DNA of 64,000 nt from Comamonadaceae bacterium (GTDB taxonomy: Bacteria > Pseudomonadota > Gammaproteobacteria > Burkholderiales > Burkholderiaceae_C). Both the position numbers and the translations under genes were made by a program. The notes beneath the pieces were generated by a model, which saw only the letters and a list, made by a program, of their open reading frames with translations, did no database searches and had not been told where the DNA came from. Location of the stretch: assembly GCA_947372865.1 (NCBI GenBank), contig CANBVJ010000004.1, positions 42,460 through 106,459 on the forward strand. The letters are read 5' to 3'. Shown one piece after another: positions 18,234-27,725 of this stretch (within the stretch, counting starts at the first letter, position 1; each line of letters starts with the position of its first letter).

Positions 18234-19415
18234 CTAAGCGCTGGCCTGCACGGCGCTGCAGGCCTGCTGCAGGGCCGCAATATCGGGCGTCACGCCAATG
18301 CCAGGCGTCTCGTCCAGCGTGATGCAGCCGTCCACCACTTGCGCAAAAGGCGGGGCCAGCAGGCTGCGCAGCAGGTTGTCGTTGGCGTCCACCTCCAGCA
18401 TGCCGTCGCCCCCGGCTGCGGCCAGCACATGGGCTGAAGCCATCAGGCCAACGCCCGCGCCGAGGTAGTGCGGACAAAAGCGCGCACCACTTTCACGAAT
18501 GGCTTGGATTACCGGCCAGCAACCCGAAATACCGCCCCACTTGGCAATGTCAGGCTGCAGCACGCCAAAAGCCTGGCTTTTCAGGGCTTGCGTAAAGCGG
18601 TCCGCGCCGATGAGGTTTTCACCGGCGGCCAGGGGAATACCGGATTGCGACTGCAATTGCGGCCAATCGGCCAGGCTGCTGTCGGTGCGCAGGGGTTCTT
18701 CCAGCCAACCCAGACCATAGGCGCCAAGCTGCGGCAGCATGGCCAGCGCGTGGGGCAGGTCCCAAGCCTGGTTGACGTCGGCCATCAGCGCCGCCTCGGG
18801 GCCCAGCCAACCGCGCAGCGCTGCCAGATTAGACAGGTCTTGCGCATCGTCAAAACCGATCTTGAGCTTGAAGGCGCGGTAGCCCTGGGCGTATTTGCGC
18901 TGCACCACAGCAAGCGCACCCTCGGGGTTGATGCCGCTGGCGTACACCGGCACGCGCGCCTGCTGGCCACCCAACAGGCGGAACAGCGGCAGCGCGGCGC
19001 GGCGGCCGCACAAGTCCCACAGCGCCAGGTCCACGCCCGAGATCACTTGCGCCATCGGGCCGGGTTCGCCGCTTTGCAGCGCCAGCACTTCGGTCTTGCG
19101 GGTGGCGTGGGCGTAGGCGTGGGCGGGGTCGGTAAAGTCGTGGTGTAGCAGCAGGGGCGCGACCACGGTAGCTAGCAGGCGCGCGCGGTGTTCGGCGCCA
19201 CAGGCCGGAAAGTTGCACCAAATCTCGCCCCAGCCCACAGCGCCGTCGGCACTTTGGGCGCGCACAAAGACCGCCGGGCGGTCATGCATGGTGCCAAAAG
19301 AGGTGCGCACCGGCACCGGGCTGGGGCAACGCAGCACAAAAGCCTGCAGGCTGACCAGACGCAGCGACAGCGGGCCGGAGGCGGACTGGGACGATGGCAA
19401 TGGGACGAGTTTCAT
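18234..19415 (-). CDS. MR/MLE enolase-superfamily enzyme
   Basis: The 393-residue protein has the full set of enolase-superfamily residues: the KLKIG lysine pair on strand 2, metal ligands in ADVNQAWD, WLEEPL and AAGENL, the QPDIAKWGGIS strand with a further Lys and the PHYLGAGVGL His region. The substrate subgroup is not clear; it could be a racemase, dehydratase or lactonizing enzyme. The ATG at 19415 is chosen because the family N-terminus starts soon after; a longer frame to 19517 would run through the divergent promoter. It lies convergent to yghU and divergent from the GMC oxidoreductase, inside the catabolic island that ends with the GntR gene. A TATACT only 7 bp before the ATG suggests a very short or absent leader. 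Confidence 0.88.
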   Translation of the reverse strand: MKLVPLPSSQSASGPLSLRLVSLQAFVLRCPSPVPVRTSFGTMHDRPAVFVRAQSADGAVGWGEIWCNFPACGAEHRARLLATVVAPLLLHHDFTDPAHAYAHATRKTEVLALQSGEPGPMAQVISGVDLALWDLCGRRAALPLFRLLGGQQARVPVYASGINPEGALAVVQRKYAQGYRAFKLKIGFDDAQDLSNLAALRGWLGPEAALMADVNQAWDLPHALAMLPQLGAYGLGWLEEPLRTDSSLADWPQLQSQSGIPLAAGENLIGADRFTQALKSQAFGVLQPDIAKWGGISGCWPVIQAIRESGARFCPHYLGAGVGLMASAHVLAAAGGDGMLEVDANDNLLRSLLAPPFAQVVDGCITLDETPGIGVTPDIAALQQACSAVQASA

Positions 19416-19520
19416 GGCAAATAGTATAAACGTATGGCATATAATACCTTTCGTCTGCGCAGCGTTTGGCAACCTATCGACTTTGACCCGCTGCGCCACG
19501 CGCCACCCTGCCCGCACACC
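19416..19520. promoter_or_regulatory. Divergent promoter region between MR/MLE and GMC oxidoreductase genes
   Basis: This 105-bp interval contains a short AT-rich stretch in otherwise GC-rich DNA. On the plus strand TATAAT lies at 19440-19445 and on the minus strand TATACT lies at 19423-19428. Between them is a 9-bp palindrome TATGGCATA (19433-19441). The layout suits back-to-back promoters under one regulator, possibly the GntR/UTRA protein encoded at 25295-26032. No convincing -35 hexamers could be fixed by eye. Confidence 0.55.
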
Positions 19521-21140
19521 ATGAACACATCACCGTTAAACCAGGGTTTTGACCACATCATCGTCGGCGCCGGTTCCGCCGGTTGCGTGTTGGCCAACCG
19601 CCTGAGCGCCGACCCGGCTTGCCGCGTCTTGCTGCTGGAAGCCGGTGGGCCATCGCAGGGGTTTTGGTTGCGCTTGCCGGTGGGCTACTTTCGCACCATC
19701 AACGACAAGCGCTTTTCCTGGCAATTCCCTGTCGAAGCACAGGCCGAAACCGGTCACCGTGCCATGGTCTGGCCGCGCGGCAAGGTGCTGGGCGGCTCCA
19801 GCGCCATTAACGGCCTGCTCTACATTCGCGGCCAGCGTGCCGACTACGACGACTGGGCCGCACTGGGCGCCACAGGCTGGAGCTACCGCGATGTGCTGCC
19901 CTACTTCAAACGCTCGGAACGCTATGGCGGCGGCGCTAACGAATTCCATGGCGGCGTTGGCGAATTGGGTGTGTCCGACCTGCGCAATGAGCACCCCTAT
20001 TGCGAAGCCTGGCTGGACGCCGCAGCCCAAGCCGGCCACCCACGCACGCCCGACTTCAATGGCGCCCAGACCGATGGCATGGGGCGCTACCAGCTCACCC
20101 TGCGCGGCCACTGGCGCTGCGACGCGGCCACGGCTTTTCTGACCCCGGCACGCCAACGCGCCAACCTGACCATCGTCACGGGTGCGCAAGTCAGCCAGGT
20201 TTTGCAAGCCAAAGGCCGCGCCGTGGGCGTGGAATGGATCCAGGGTGGAACCCGACATTCGGCGCGCGCTGATGGCGAGGTAATTTTGGCCGCCGGGGCC
20301 TTGCAGTCACCGCAGCTCTTGCAGCTCTCGGGCATTGGCCCGGTGCAGCTGTTGCGCCAGCACGGCATTGCGGTGAACGTGGATGCGCCCGAAGTGGGCG
20401 AAAACCTGCAAGACCATTACCAAGCGCGGGTCATCGTCAAGCTGCGCGAGAAAAAGTCACTTAACGATGACATCCGCAACCCCTTGCGTCTGGCGCAAAT
20501 GGGTGCGCAGTGGCTGTTCCAGCAACGCGGCCCCCTGACCGTGGGCGCCGGTCAGGTAGGAGGCTTGGCCTGCACCGAATACGCCGAGGGCGGACGCGCT
20601 GATGTGCTGTTCAACGTGATGCCTTTGTCGGTGGACAAGCCGGGCGATGCCTTGCACCGCTTCTCGGGTTTTTCTGCGTCAGCCACGCAGTGCCGACCGC
20701 TTTCGCGTGGCAGCGTGCACTTGCGCTCGGGCGACCCGTTGGCCGCGCCGCGCATAGTGTCCAACTACTTGCAGCACCCGCACGACGCGCGCGTGCTGGT
20801 GGCCGGGCTGCGCCAGTTGCGCGAGATTTATGCGCAACCCGCCTTCAAGCACCTGGTCACCGGCGAAGAGCATTTCCCGGGCGCGGGCGTGACCAGCACC
20901 GAAGCGCTGGAAGTCTTTGCCCGGCAAAAAGGTGGCACCGTTTACCACCCGGTGGGCACCTGCCGCATGGGCGGCGACGCGGCTTCGGTGGTGGACGAAC
21001 GGTTGCGGGTGCGTGGCGTAGCTGGCCTGCGCGTGATTGACGCATCCGTCATGCCGCGCATGGTGTCCACCAACACCAACGCCGCCGCCATCATGATTGG
21101 CGAAAAAGGCGCAGCCATGGTGCTCGAAGACGCCGCCTAA
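19521..21140 (+). CDS. GMC-family FAD-dependent oxidoreductase (choline-dehydrogenase-like)
   Basis: The 539-residue flavoprotein has the GMC fingerprints: an N-terminal dinucleotide fold DHIIVGAGSAGCVLANRLS, the GMC-1 signature around PRGKVLGGSSAINGLLYIRG, the GMC-2 segment ILAAGALQSPQLLQLSGIGP, the HPVGTCRMG active-site histidine and the VSTNTNAAAIMIGEK end. GMC enzymes oxidise alcohols to aldehydes; BetA (choline dehydrogenase) is one branch. With an aldehyde dehydrogenase 66 bp downstream and a choline-sulfatase-like enzyme next, choline or a similar alcohol is a candidate substrate, but other alcohols cannot be excluded. Start chosen at ATG 19521, where the FAD fold begins; a longer frame enters the promoter. 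Confidence 0.9.
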   Translation: MNTSPLNQGFDHIIVGAGSAGCVLANRLSADPACRVLLLEAGGPSQGFWLRLPVGYFRTINDKRFSWQFPVEAQAETGHRAMVWPRGKVLGGSSAINGLLYIRGQRADYDDWAALGATGWSYRDVLPYFKRSERYGGGANEFHGGVGELGVSDLRNEHPYCEAWLDAAAQAGHPRTPDFNGAQTDGMGRYQLTLRGHWRCDAATAFLTPARQRANLTIVTGAQVSQVLQAKGRAVGVEWIQGGTRHSARADGEVILAAGALQSPQLLQLSGIGPVQLLRQHGIAVNVDAPEVGENLQDHYQARVIVKLREKKSLNDDIRNPLRLAQMGAQWLFQQRGPLTVGAGQVGGLACTEYAEGGRADVLFNVMPLSVDKPGDALHRFSGFSASATQCRPLSRGSVHLRSGDPLAAPRIVSNYLQHPHDARVLVAGLRQLREIYAQPAFKHLVTGEEHFPGAGVTSTEALEVFARQKGGTVYHPVGTCRMGGDAASVVDERLRVRGVAGLRVIDASVMPRMVSTNTNAAAIMIGEKGAAMVLEDAA

Positions 21141-21206
21141 GCCGGGCTACGATCGCCCTGCTCTCGCTTCTTGTTTCTGTGTTTTTCGATTTACCAAAGT
21201 ACCCCC

Positions 21207-22649
21207 ATGAACGACTACCCCACCATCCAGCTTTACATCGACGGCCACTGGCGCCAAGGCGCTGGCGCGCGCAGCCTGCCCGTGCACAACCCCGCCACCG
21301 GCACCGTGATGGGCCAGGTGGCCTGCGCCGAGACGTTGGACCTGGAAGAAGTGGCAGCCGCCGCCGAACGTGGCTTTGCGGTGTGGAAGCGCATCAGCGC
21401 GTTTGAGCGCTACAAGACCATGCGCAAAGCCGCGCAGTTGCTGCGCGAGCGCGTGGAGCACGTGGCCCGCCTGCTGACGCTTGAACAAGGCAAACCCTTG
21501 GCTGAGGCACGCATCGAAATTCTGGCGGGCGCCGACACCATTGACTGGTTTGCCGAAGAAGGCCGGCGCGCGTACGGCAGGGTGATTCCGGCGCGCCAGC
21601 ACGACGTCTACCAACTGGTGGTCAAAGAGCCCGTGGGCCCGGTGGCGGCGTTCACGCCCTGGAACTTTCCGATCAACCAGATCGTGCGCAAGCTCTCCGC
21701 AGCACTGGCGGCGGGCTGCTCCATCATCGTCAAGGCCCCGGAAGAAACCCCAGCCTCCCCGGCCGCACTGATCCAGGCCTTTATTGATGCAGGCGTGCCT
21801 GCGGGCGTGCTCAACCTGGTCTATGGCGACCCGGCGCATATCTCGTCGTACCTGATTGCGCACCCGGCTATTCGCAAGATCTCGTTCACCGGCTCCACGC
21901 CCGTGGGCAAACAACTTGCTGCCATGGCCGGCCTGCACATGAAGCGCATGACCATGGAGCTCGGTGGCCACGCGCCGGTGGTAATTTTTGACGATGCCGA
22001 TGTGGCGCTGGCCGCCAAGACCATGGTGGCGAGCAAGTTTCGCAATGCCGGTCAGGTGTGCGTGTCGCCCACGCGCTTTTTGGTGCAAGAAGGCGTCTAC
22101 AAAGAGTTTGTCGCGCAGTTTGTGATGCACGCCGAAAAGCTGCAAGTGGGCAGCGGTCTTGAGACGAGCACGACCATGGGCCCGCTGGCCAACCCGCGCC
22201 GCAAGGCCGCCATGGAAAACCTAGTGGCCGATGCACGCCAGCAGCATGCGCACATCCACACCGGCGGCGTGCCCGTGGGCAACGCAGGAAATTTCTGGGC
22301 GCCCACAGTGATCACCGAGCTGCCGACCACGGCGCGCGCCATGACCGAAGAGCCCTTTGGCCCGCTGGCGCTCATCAACCCCTTTGGCACTTTTGACGAT
22401 GCAGTGCGCGAGGCCAACCGCCTGCCCTTTGGCCTGGCCGCGTATGCCTGGACCCGCTCGGCGCGCACGGCGCAGCAGATTGCGGCGTCGATTGAGACCG
22501 GCATGATCACCATCAACCACTTAGGGCTAGGCACGCCCGAGACACCGTTTGGCGGCGTCAAGGACTCGGGCTATGGCTCAGAAGGTGGCACCGAGGCGCT
22601 GGAGGCGTATATGAACCCGAAGTTTGTGTCGCAGGCCGGTTTGATTTAA
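21207..22649 (+). CDS. NAD(P)-dependent aldehyde dehydrogenase, succinate-semialdehyde-dehydrogenase-like
   Basis: The 480-residue enzyme is complete: [22 protein letters not shown], the [10 protein letters not shown] cofactor region, FTGSTPVGK, catalytic Glu in MELGGHAPV, catalytic Cys in [11 protein letters not shown] and the [15 protein letters not shown] end. The C-terminal signature is closer to the GabD/SSADH branch than to betaine aldehyde dehydrogenase. It follows the GMC oxidoreductase on the same strand, so it probably oxidises the aldehyde made by that enzyme. Assignment to betaine aldehyde in a choline pathway is therefore suggested by context but not by the motif type. Start at ATG 21207 fits the family N-terminus. 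Confidence 0.92.
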   Translation: MNDYPTIQLYIDGHWRQGAGARSLPVHNPATGTVMGQVACAETLDLEEVAAAAERGFAVWKRISAFERYKTMRKAAQLLRERVEHVARLLTLEQGKPLAEARIEILAGADTIDWFAEEGRRAYGRVIPARQHDVYQLVVKEPVGPVAAFTPWNFPINQIVRKLSAALAAGCSIIVKAPEETPASPAALIQAFIDAGVPAGVLNLVYGDPAHISSYLIAHPAIRKISFTGSTPVGKQLAAMAGLHMKRMTMELGGHAPVVIFDDADVALAAKTMVASKFRNAGQVCVSPTRFLVQEGVYKEFVAQFVMHAEKLQVGSGLETSTTMGPLANPRRKAAMENLVADARQQHAHIHTGGVPVGNAGNFWAPTVITELPTTARAMTEEPFGPLALINPFGTFDDAVREANRLPFGLAAYAWTRSARTAQQIAASIETGMITINHLGLGTPETPFGGVKDSGYGSEGGTEALEAYMNPKFVSQAGLI

Positions 22650-22696
22650 GCCGCATGTGACGCTTGGATTAGCGGGAGCGCCACTAATCCAAGTCC

Positions 22697-24271
22697 CTAC
22701 TTCTTGCCTGCGCCCGGCAAGTCTGGCTGCGCTGCTTCCACAAACGGAAAGCGCGCCCGCGCCTTGACGCTGGTCGGGCCGGCCGTGCCCGAGCCCCGGA
22801 TGAAACGCTGGCTCTCGTCCACAAAGGGCTGGTAGGCCCAGTTGGGCGTTTTGCTGGAAGCATTGGCCACCTCGGCCAAAAACAGGCGCTCGCGCTGGCT
22901 GGCCAGAATGCGGGCGTGCACTTCGGCCGGTTCCCAGTCTTGCACCAGGCGGGCATGCAGGCGCTGCTCGGTCTGGGCGTGGGCGGGCTGGCCGGCCAGG
23001 TTGCTCCGTTCGTCGGGGTCGGCGTCGAGGTTGAACAGCATGGGCGCAAGACCGTGGGTAAAGATGTATTTCCAAGGCCCCTGGCGCACCATCCTTGATG
23101 CCGCACACACGCCTTCCGAGCTGTATTCCGACACCACGCAGCGCTCGGCGCCCAGGTCGGTGCCGGTCAGCAATGGCAAGAGGCTGCTGCCGTGCAGCGG
23201 CCCCACCGGCGCGGGCGGATGCCCATCACAGGCGAGGTCCATGAAGGTGGGCAACAAGTCCACCAGCGAGACGTGCGCCGCCACGCGCGCAGGCGCAAAA
23301 CGCTTTGGCATGGACACGATGAGCGGCACGCGCACCGACGACTCGTAAAAGCTTTGCTTGAACCACATGCCGCGCTCGCCCAGCATTTCGCCGTGATCGC
23401 CGCAGAACACCACTACGGTGTTGTCGTCCAGGCCGGTTTCTTTGAGCACGTCCAGAATACGGCCGATTTTTTCGTCCACGTAACTCACCATGCCGTAGTA
23501 GGCGTGGCGGGCGCGGCGTACCTGTTCGGGCGACACGCTGTAAATGTCTTGCGCGTGGGCCACGTGCAGCCATTGGCTGTGTTCGTCCTGGTCTTCAAAG
23601 GCAATGGGCGGCACGCGCGGGTCGTCAATGTCCTGGTCGCGGTACAAATCCCAATGGCGCTGCGGGGCCACAAAAGGCGGGTGCGGGTGGGTGTAGGCCA
23701 CAGTCAGGAAAAACGGCTTGTCTTGTGGCGCACGCGCCAGGTCGTACAGGCACTGCGCGCCCTTGTATTCGACCTCGTCGTCGTAGTCGATCTGCATGCT
23801 GCGCACGCAGGGGCCGGCCTCTAAGACCGGGCGCATACTCACGCCCGTGGGGCGGTAGGCCGGGCCCTTCAACCAGTCGGGTGTCCAGGCAAAGTCGGCG
23901 GGGTAAATGTCCGTGGTCAGGCGTTCTTCAAAGCCGTGCAACTGGTCGGGGCCGATGAAGTGCATCTTGCCGCACAAAATGGTGCGGTAGCCCGCGTGGC
24001 GCAGGTAGTGCGCCATGGTCGGCATGGCCGCCGGGAACTCGCTGGCGTTGTCGTAGGCGGCAATCGAATGCGGCAAGCGGCCTGACAGCATGGAAAAGCG
24101 CGAAGGCGCGCAGATCGGAAAGTTGCAGTAGGCGCTGTCAAACACCACGCCGTTTTGCGCCAGGTGGCTCAGATTGGGCGCCTGCACCAGTGGGTGGCCA
24201 TGAAAAGGCAGGGTCGGCACGGCCAGTTGGTCGGCCATGACCAGCAAGATATTGGGTTGGGTTGGCTTCAT
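22697..24271 (-). CDS. betC: Sulfatase, choline-sulfatase-like
   Basis: The 524-residue enzyme shows the type I sulfatase core: NILLVMADQ with metal ligand D14, the formylglycine motif C54-A-P-S-R followed by SMLSGR, a GKMHFIGPDQ segment and the DHGEMLGERGMW metal site. The C-terminus NWAYQPFVDESQRFIRG plus a late ARFPFV resembles the C-terminal element that marks choline-sulfatases. These hydrolyse choline-O-sulfate to choline and sulfate in the cytosol, and there is no signal peptide here, which agrees. The first Met at 24271 is used since the sulfatase fold begins right after it. It is convergent with the aldehyde dehydrogenase and 14 bp after the Bug-protein gene. Confidence 0.85.
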   Translation of the reverse strand: MKPTQPNILLVMADQLAVPTLPFHGHPLVQAPNLSHLAQNGVVFDSAYCNFPICAPSRFSMLSGRLPHSIAAYDNASEFPAAMPTMAHYLRHAGYRTILCGKMHFIGPDQLHGFEERLTTDIYPADFAWTPDWLKGPAYRPTGVSMRPVLEAGPCVRSMQIDYDDEVEYKGAQCLYDLARAPQDKPFFLTVAYTHPHPPFVAPQRHWDLYRDQDIDDPRVPPIAFEDQDEHSQWLHVAHAQDIYSVSPEQVRRARHAYYGMVSYVDEKIGRILDVLKETGLDDNTVVVFCGDHGEMLGERGMWFKQSFYESSVRVPLIVSMPKRFAPARVAAHVSLVDLLPTFMDLACDGHPPAPVGPLHGSSLLPLLTGTDLGAERCVVSEYSSEGVCAASRMVRQGPWKYIFTHGLAPMLFNLDADPDERSNLAGQPAHAQTEQRLHARLVQDWEPAEVHARILASQRERLFLAEVANASSKTPNWAYQPFVDESQRFIRGSGTAGPTSVKARARFPFVEAAQPDLPGAGKK

Positions 24272-24285
24272 GGAAGGCACCGGCC

Positions 24286-25263
24286 TTATTCGGGCTTGAT
24301 GCCCGCAGACTTGACCACCGCCGCCCACTGCGCCAGGTCGCGCCTGAAGGATGCGTCAAAGCCTTCGGGTTTGCCGGGCTTGGCAGCACTCATGCCGGCG
24401 TTGGCCAGTGCGGCTGAATACTCCTCCTGGGTCAGCACCTTGTTGACTTCAGCAGCCAGCTTTTGCACTACATCGGGTGGCGTGCCTTTGGGCGCAAGCA
24501 GGCCCAGCCACTGGTCAGCCTCAAATTTTTCTACGCCGGCTTCGATCATGGTGGGCACCTGGGGCAGGCTGGCCATGCGCTGGGCGCTGGTGACCGCCAG
24601 AGCGCGCACCTTTCCGGCCTTGATTTGCGGCAGCGCCACAGCGGCGTTGGAAAAATGGAAGTCAATGCGACCGGCAATCTGGTCGATCATGGCGGCGGGC
24701 GCGCCGGTGTAGGGGATGTGCAGGATGAACAGGTCTTTGCGCGACTTGAACAATTCGCCCGTCATGTGCGCAGGCGAACCCACGCCGGCCGATGCATAAC
24801 TTAGTGCGCCCGGCTGCGCCCGCGCGGCCTTGATCAGGTCTTGCACCGTCTGGATTTTGCTGGATGCACTGACCACCAACACCGAGGGTGCGTAGCCCAC
24901 CAAGGCCACGCGCTCGAGGTCTTTGACGGCGTCAAATTGCATTTTGGCGCCCATGGCAGTGCTGACCGTGAGCGCACTGGAGGTGAGCAAAAGCGTGTAA
25001 CCGTCGGCGGGCGCCTTGGCCACCGCATCGGCGCCGATATTGCCCCCGGCACCGAGCTTATTCTCAACCACCACCGGCTGGCCCAGCGCGGCCTGAAGGC
25101 GGATACCCAACTGGCGTGCCGCCAGATCCACCACACCCCCGGCAGGCCAGGGAACGACCAGGCGAATGGGTTTGGACGGGTAAGGCTGCGCCTGCGCGCC
25201 CGAGGCCAAGGTACAAGCGAGCAAGACGAGCGCCAGACTTTGGCGACGGGAGAACAGGTTCAT
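24286..25263 (-). CDS. Bug-family tripartite tricarboxylate transporter (TTT) substrate-binding protein
   Basis: The 325-residue protein has a Sec signal peptide ending in SGAQA and then the Bug/TctC pattern: YPSKPIRLVVPWPAGGVVDLAARQLG across strand and P-loop-like ligand loop, VVENKLGAGGNIGADAVAKAPADGYT and a C-terminal lobe. Such periplasmic proteins bind small carboxylates or other solutes, but no TctA/TctB membrane partners are in the window, as is usual for orphan Bug proteins in Burkholderiales. It lies between the sulfatase and the GntR gene on the same strand, so it may bind the substrate of this island. ATG 25263 is preferred over a TTG five codons earlier. Confidence 0.93.
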   Translation of the reverse strand: MNLFSRRQSLALVLLACTLASGAQAQPYPSKPIRLVVPWPAGGVVDLAARQLGIRLQAALGQPVVVENKLGAGGNIGADAVAKAPADGYTLLLTSSALTVSTAMGAKMQFDAVKDLERVALVGYAPSVLVVSASSKIQTVQDLIKAARAQPGALSYASAGVGSPAHMTGELFKSRKDLFILHIPYTGAPAAMIDQIAGRIDFHFSNAAVALPQIKAGKVRALAVTSAQRMASLPQVPTMIEAGVEKFEADQWLGLLAPKGTPPDVVQKLAAEVNKVLTQEEYSAALANAGMSAAKPGKPEGFDASFRRDLAQWAAVVKSAGIKPE

Positions 25264-25294
25264 GGAAAGACTCTTCAAGATGACAGAGAAAGGT

Positions 25295-26032
25295 TCACAA
25301 GGTCAGTTGCATCGAAAACTCGATGAAGTCACCCCGGTAGGTGATTTCGCCCAGGTACAGCACGCTGCCGTCGGGCGAGAGGCAAATGCGCCGCACTTCG
25401 GCCACGGGTGAATTGACGGGCACATTCAACAGGCGGGCGGTTTCCACGTCGGCCGTGGATATGCGCAGCGTTTGGCGCGCCGAGGCAATCTGGACATCGG
25501 GCAGGTCCATCAGCACCGGCACCACGGTTTCCTGGCGAAAGCGCTTGGGCGCTAGGCGAAACGCGCGCTGGTCGATGTATATCTCCGCCACGCAATAGGC
25601 CGCGCCATCGCGCGAATGCACGCGCCGCATGAACTGGTAGGCGGGCGCGGCGCGGCCATCGGCATCTGTGAGCACGGGTTGCACGCCGGCCTCTTCCACC
25701 AGCGTGAGCTCGGGCTTGTCGTTGCGGTAGGCGTTGGCCAGGCCTTGCAAGGAGGTTTCCAACTTGAGGGACCGCAGCGACTGCACGTGCTCGCTCACAA
25801 AAGTACCACGCCCGCGCTGGGGCAGCAGCAAACCTTCGCGCGACAAAATCTCAATAGCCTGGCGCACGGTAACGCGGGCGACCTTGAATTCTTCGACCAG
25901 CGCCTCCAGCGAGGGCACCTTACTGCCTGGCGGCCAGGCGCCGCGCGTGATGCGCTGGCGCAGCAAGTCGGCCAACTGCGAATACAGCGGCACCGGACTG
26001 TCGGCAAAGATGGTGTGAATGGATTGGAGCAT
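25295..26032 (-). CDS. GntR-family transcriptional regulator with UTRA (HutC-type) domain
   Basis: The 245-residue protein has an N-terminal winged helix (about 15-82: PLYSQLADLLRQRI, PSLEALVEEFKVARVTVRQAI, and the wing LLLPQRGRGTFV) and a C-terminal UTRA ligand domain (about 100-240), so it is a HutC-subfamily GntR regulator. It heads the minus-strand run with the Bug protein and sulfatase and probably senses a metabolite of this island. A perfect palindrome 16 bp upstream (26048-26061) is a likely autoregulatory site. The ATG at 26032 has no strong ribosome-binding sequence. Confidence 0.92.
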   Translation of the reverse strand: MLQSIHTIFADSPVPLYSQLADLLRQRITRGAWPPGSKVPSLEALVEEFKVARVTVRQAIEILSREGLLLPQRGRGTFVSEHVQSLRSLKLETSLQGLANAYRNDKPELTLVEEAGVQPVLTDADGRAAPAYQFMRRVHSRDGAAYCVAEIYIDQRAFRLAPKRFRQETVVPVLMDLPDVQIASARQTLRISTADVETARLLNVPVNSPVAEVRRICLSPDGSVLYLGEITYRGDFIEFSMQLTL

Positions 26033-26047
26033 GTAAAAGGCCGAACG

Positions 26048-26061
26048 TTCTATTTATAGAA
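26048..26061. promoter_or_regulatory. Palindrome upstream of the GntR/UTRA gene
   Basis: TTCTAT and ATAGAA form a perfect 6-bp inverted repeat with a 2-bp TT centre in an AT-rich patch just before the regulator gene. The position fits an operator bound by the GntR protein itself. HutC-type operators are usually short palindromes of this size. Confidence 0.55.
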
Positions 26062-26194
26062 TCATACCAAGATTCAGCGTCTCGGGCCGACGCACTACAT
26101 TAAGACGCAAGCGCTACGGCTGCGCAAATCGGCGCGACGCAAATTGCGCCACGCAGACCACGCAAGAGGTCTTCCCCAACCTGTTTCTTTCTTT

Positions 26195-27541
26195 ATGCAC
26201 ACTCTTGAACAACTGCGCTCGGGCGCGCTGGCAGGGCTCGCACGTGTCGAGTTGGTGTCGTGTGGGCTGCGCGCGTTTCCGGAGGAAATTTTTCAGCTCG
26301 CCGACGATTTAGAAATCCTGGACCTGTCGGGCAACGCACTTTGCGCCCTGCCCGACGACTTGGCGCGCCTGCACAAGCTGCGCATTTTGTTTTGCTCGGA
26401 CAACCAGTTCACGGAACTGCCGCCGGTGCTGGGCCAATGCCAGCAGCTGCGCATGGTCGGGTTCAAAGCCAACCAGATCCGCCAGGTGCCGGCGCAGTCG
26501 CTCCCCAACAGTCTGCGCTGGCTGACCCTGACCGACAACCAGATTAGTGAGCTTCCACCCGAAATAGGCCAATGCGCGCACCTGCAAAAGCTGATGCTCG
26601 CGGGCAACCGGCTGCGCAGGCTACCAGCGTCACTGGCTGCATGCCAGCGGCTGGAGCTGGTGCGGTTGGCGGCCAATGAACTGGCGCATCTGTCGGACTG
26701 GCTTTTTGCGCTGCCGCGCCTGGCGTGGTTGGCCTTTGCCGGCAATCCCTTGTGCGCGGATCTGGAGGCTTGCGCCCTGGCGCACAGCGCGGCAAGCCTG
26801 CCTGATATCGCTTGGTCGTCGCTGCAGTTGCAGGAGATGCTGGGGCAAGGGGCCTCTGGCGTCATTCACCGAGCCCAGCAACATTGCGCGGATGCCGCGC
26901 AGGCGGTGGCCGTCAAGCTGTTCAAGGGCGCAATGACCAGCGACGGCCTGCCGCGCTCGGAAATGGCGGCCTGCCTGGGGGCGGGGCGCCATCCCCAGCT
27001 CATTGCCTTGCTGGGCCGGGTGAGCCAGCATCCGCGGGACGCACAAGGACTGGTCATGGCGCTGGTGGACCCCGCATTTCAAAATTTGGCCCTGCCGCCC
27101 AGCCTGGACACCTGCACCCGAGACGTCTACCCACCCGAGCGCCGCTTTGGTCTGGAGATGGCGCTGCGTTTGGCCGCGGGCGTCGCCTCTGCCGCAGGCC
27201 ATCTGCATGGGCGCGGCATCATGCACGGCGACTTGTATGGGCACAACACGCTGTACGACAGCCAGGGCCAGGCCTTGCTGGGCGACTTTGGCGCCGCCTC
27301 GCTCTATGCGCCCACGGCCACCGACTGCGGCGAAAAATACCAGCGACTGGAAGCCCGTGCCTTTGGCTGCCTGCTCGAAGAGTTGCTGGAACGCTCGAAC
27401 GTGCCCGCCCCATGGGCCGAAGTGGCAAGGAGCCTGCGCGAACTCAGCACCCGTTGCCTTAGCGAATGCCCGGCAGACCGCCCGCTTTTCGCGGAGATCG
27501 AAGAAACACTTGCGCGCGCCACGGCGCTCTTGAGTCGCTAG
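26195..27541 (+). CDS. Leucine-rich-repeat protein kinase
   Basis: The 448-residue protein fuses about eight leucine-rich repeats (roughly 15-190, with the LPxxLxxLxxLxxLxLxxNxL spacing) to a eukaryotic-type kinase domain (about 208-445). Kinase motifs are present but compact: G-loop GQGASG (218-223), VAVK with K241, a helix-C Glu candidate E256, catalytic HGD (344-346) with N351, and DFG (364-366). The activation segment is short with no APE motif, so activity or substrate range may be unusual. There is no signal or membrane segment, so it is cytosolic. ATG 26195 was chosen because the LRR part starts there. An Hsp70-like gene follows on the same strand after 184 bp. Confidence 0.9.
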   Translation: MHTLEQLRSGALAGLARVELVSCGLRAFPEEIFQLADDLEILDLSGNALCALPDDLARLHKLRILFCSDNQFTELPPVLGQCQQLRMVGFKANQIRQVPAQSLPNSLRWLTLTDNQISELPPEIGQCAHLQKLMLAGNRLRRLPASLAACQRLELVRLAANELAHLSDWLFALPRLAWLAFAGNPLCADLEACALAHSAASLPDIAWSSLQLQEMLGQGASGVIHRAQQHCADAAQAVAVKLFKGAMTSDGLPRSEMAACLGAGRHPQLIALLGRVSQHPRDAQGLVMALVDPAFQNLALPPSLDTCTRDVYPPERRFGLEMALRLAAGVASAAGHLHGRGIMHGDLYGHNTLYDSQGQALLGDFGAASLYAPTATDCGEKYQRLEARAFGCLLEELLERSNVPAPWAEVARSLRELSTRCLSECPADRPLFAEIEETLARATALLSR

Positions 27542-27725
27542 GCGGCAATCTGGCGCGGCCAAGGCACGGGCAGCCTCCTTCGGGTCTGGTTGCTGGCGGG
27601 GCAAGGCTTGCACTTGCTGGCAAAATCGCGCTTCGCACTCTTTGCATTCCTCTTTCCATTCCTCTGTGCATTGGCCTGGCACGGCCTTTTCGGCCCAGGC
27701 GTCCCACACATTTTTCCTCAGTTCC

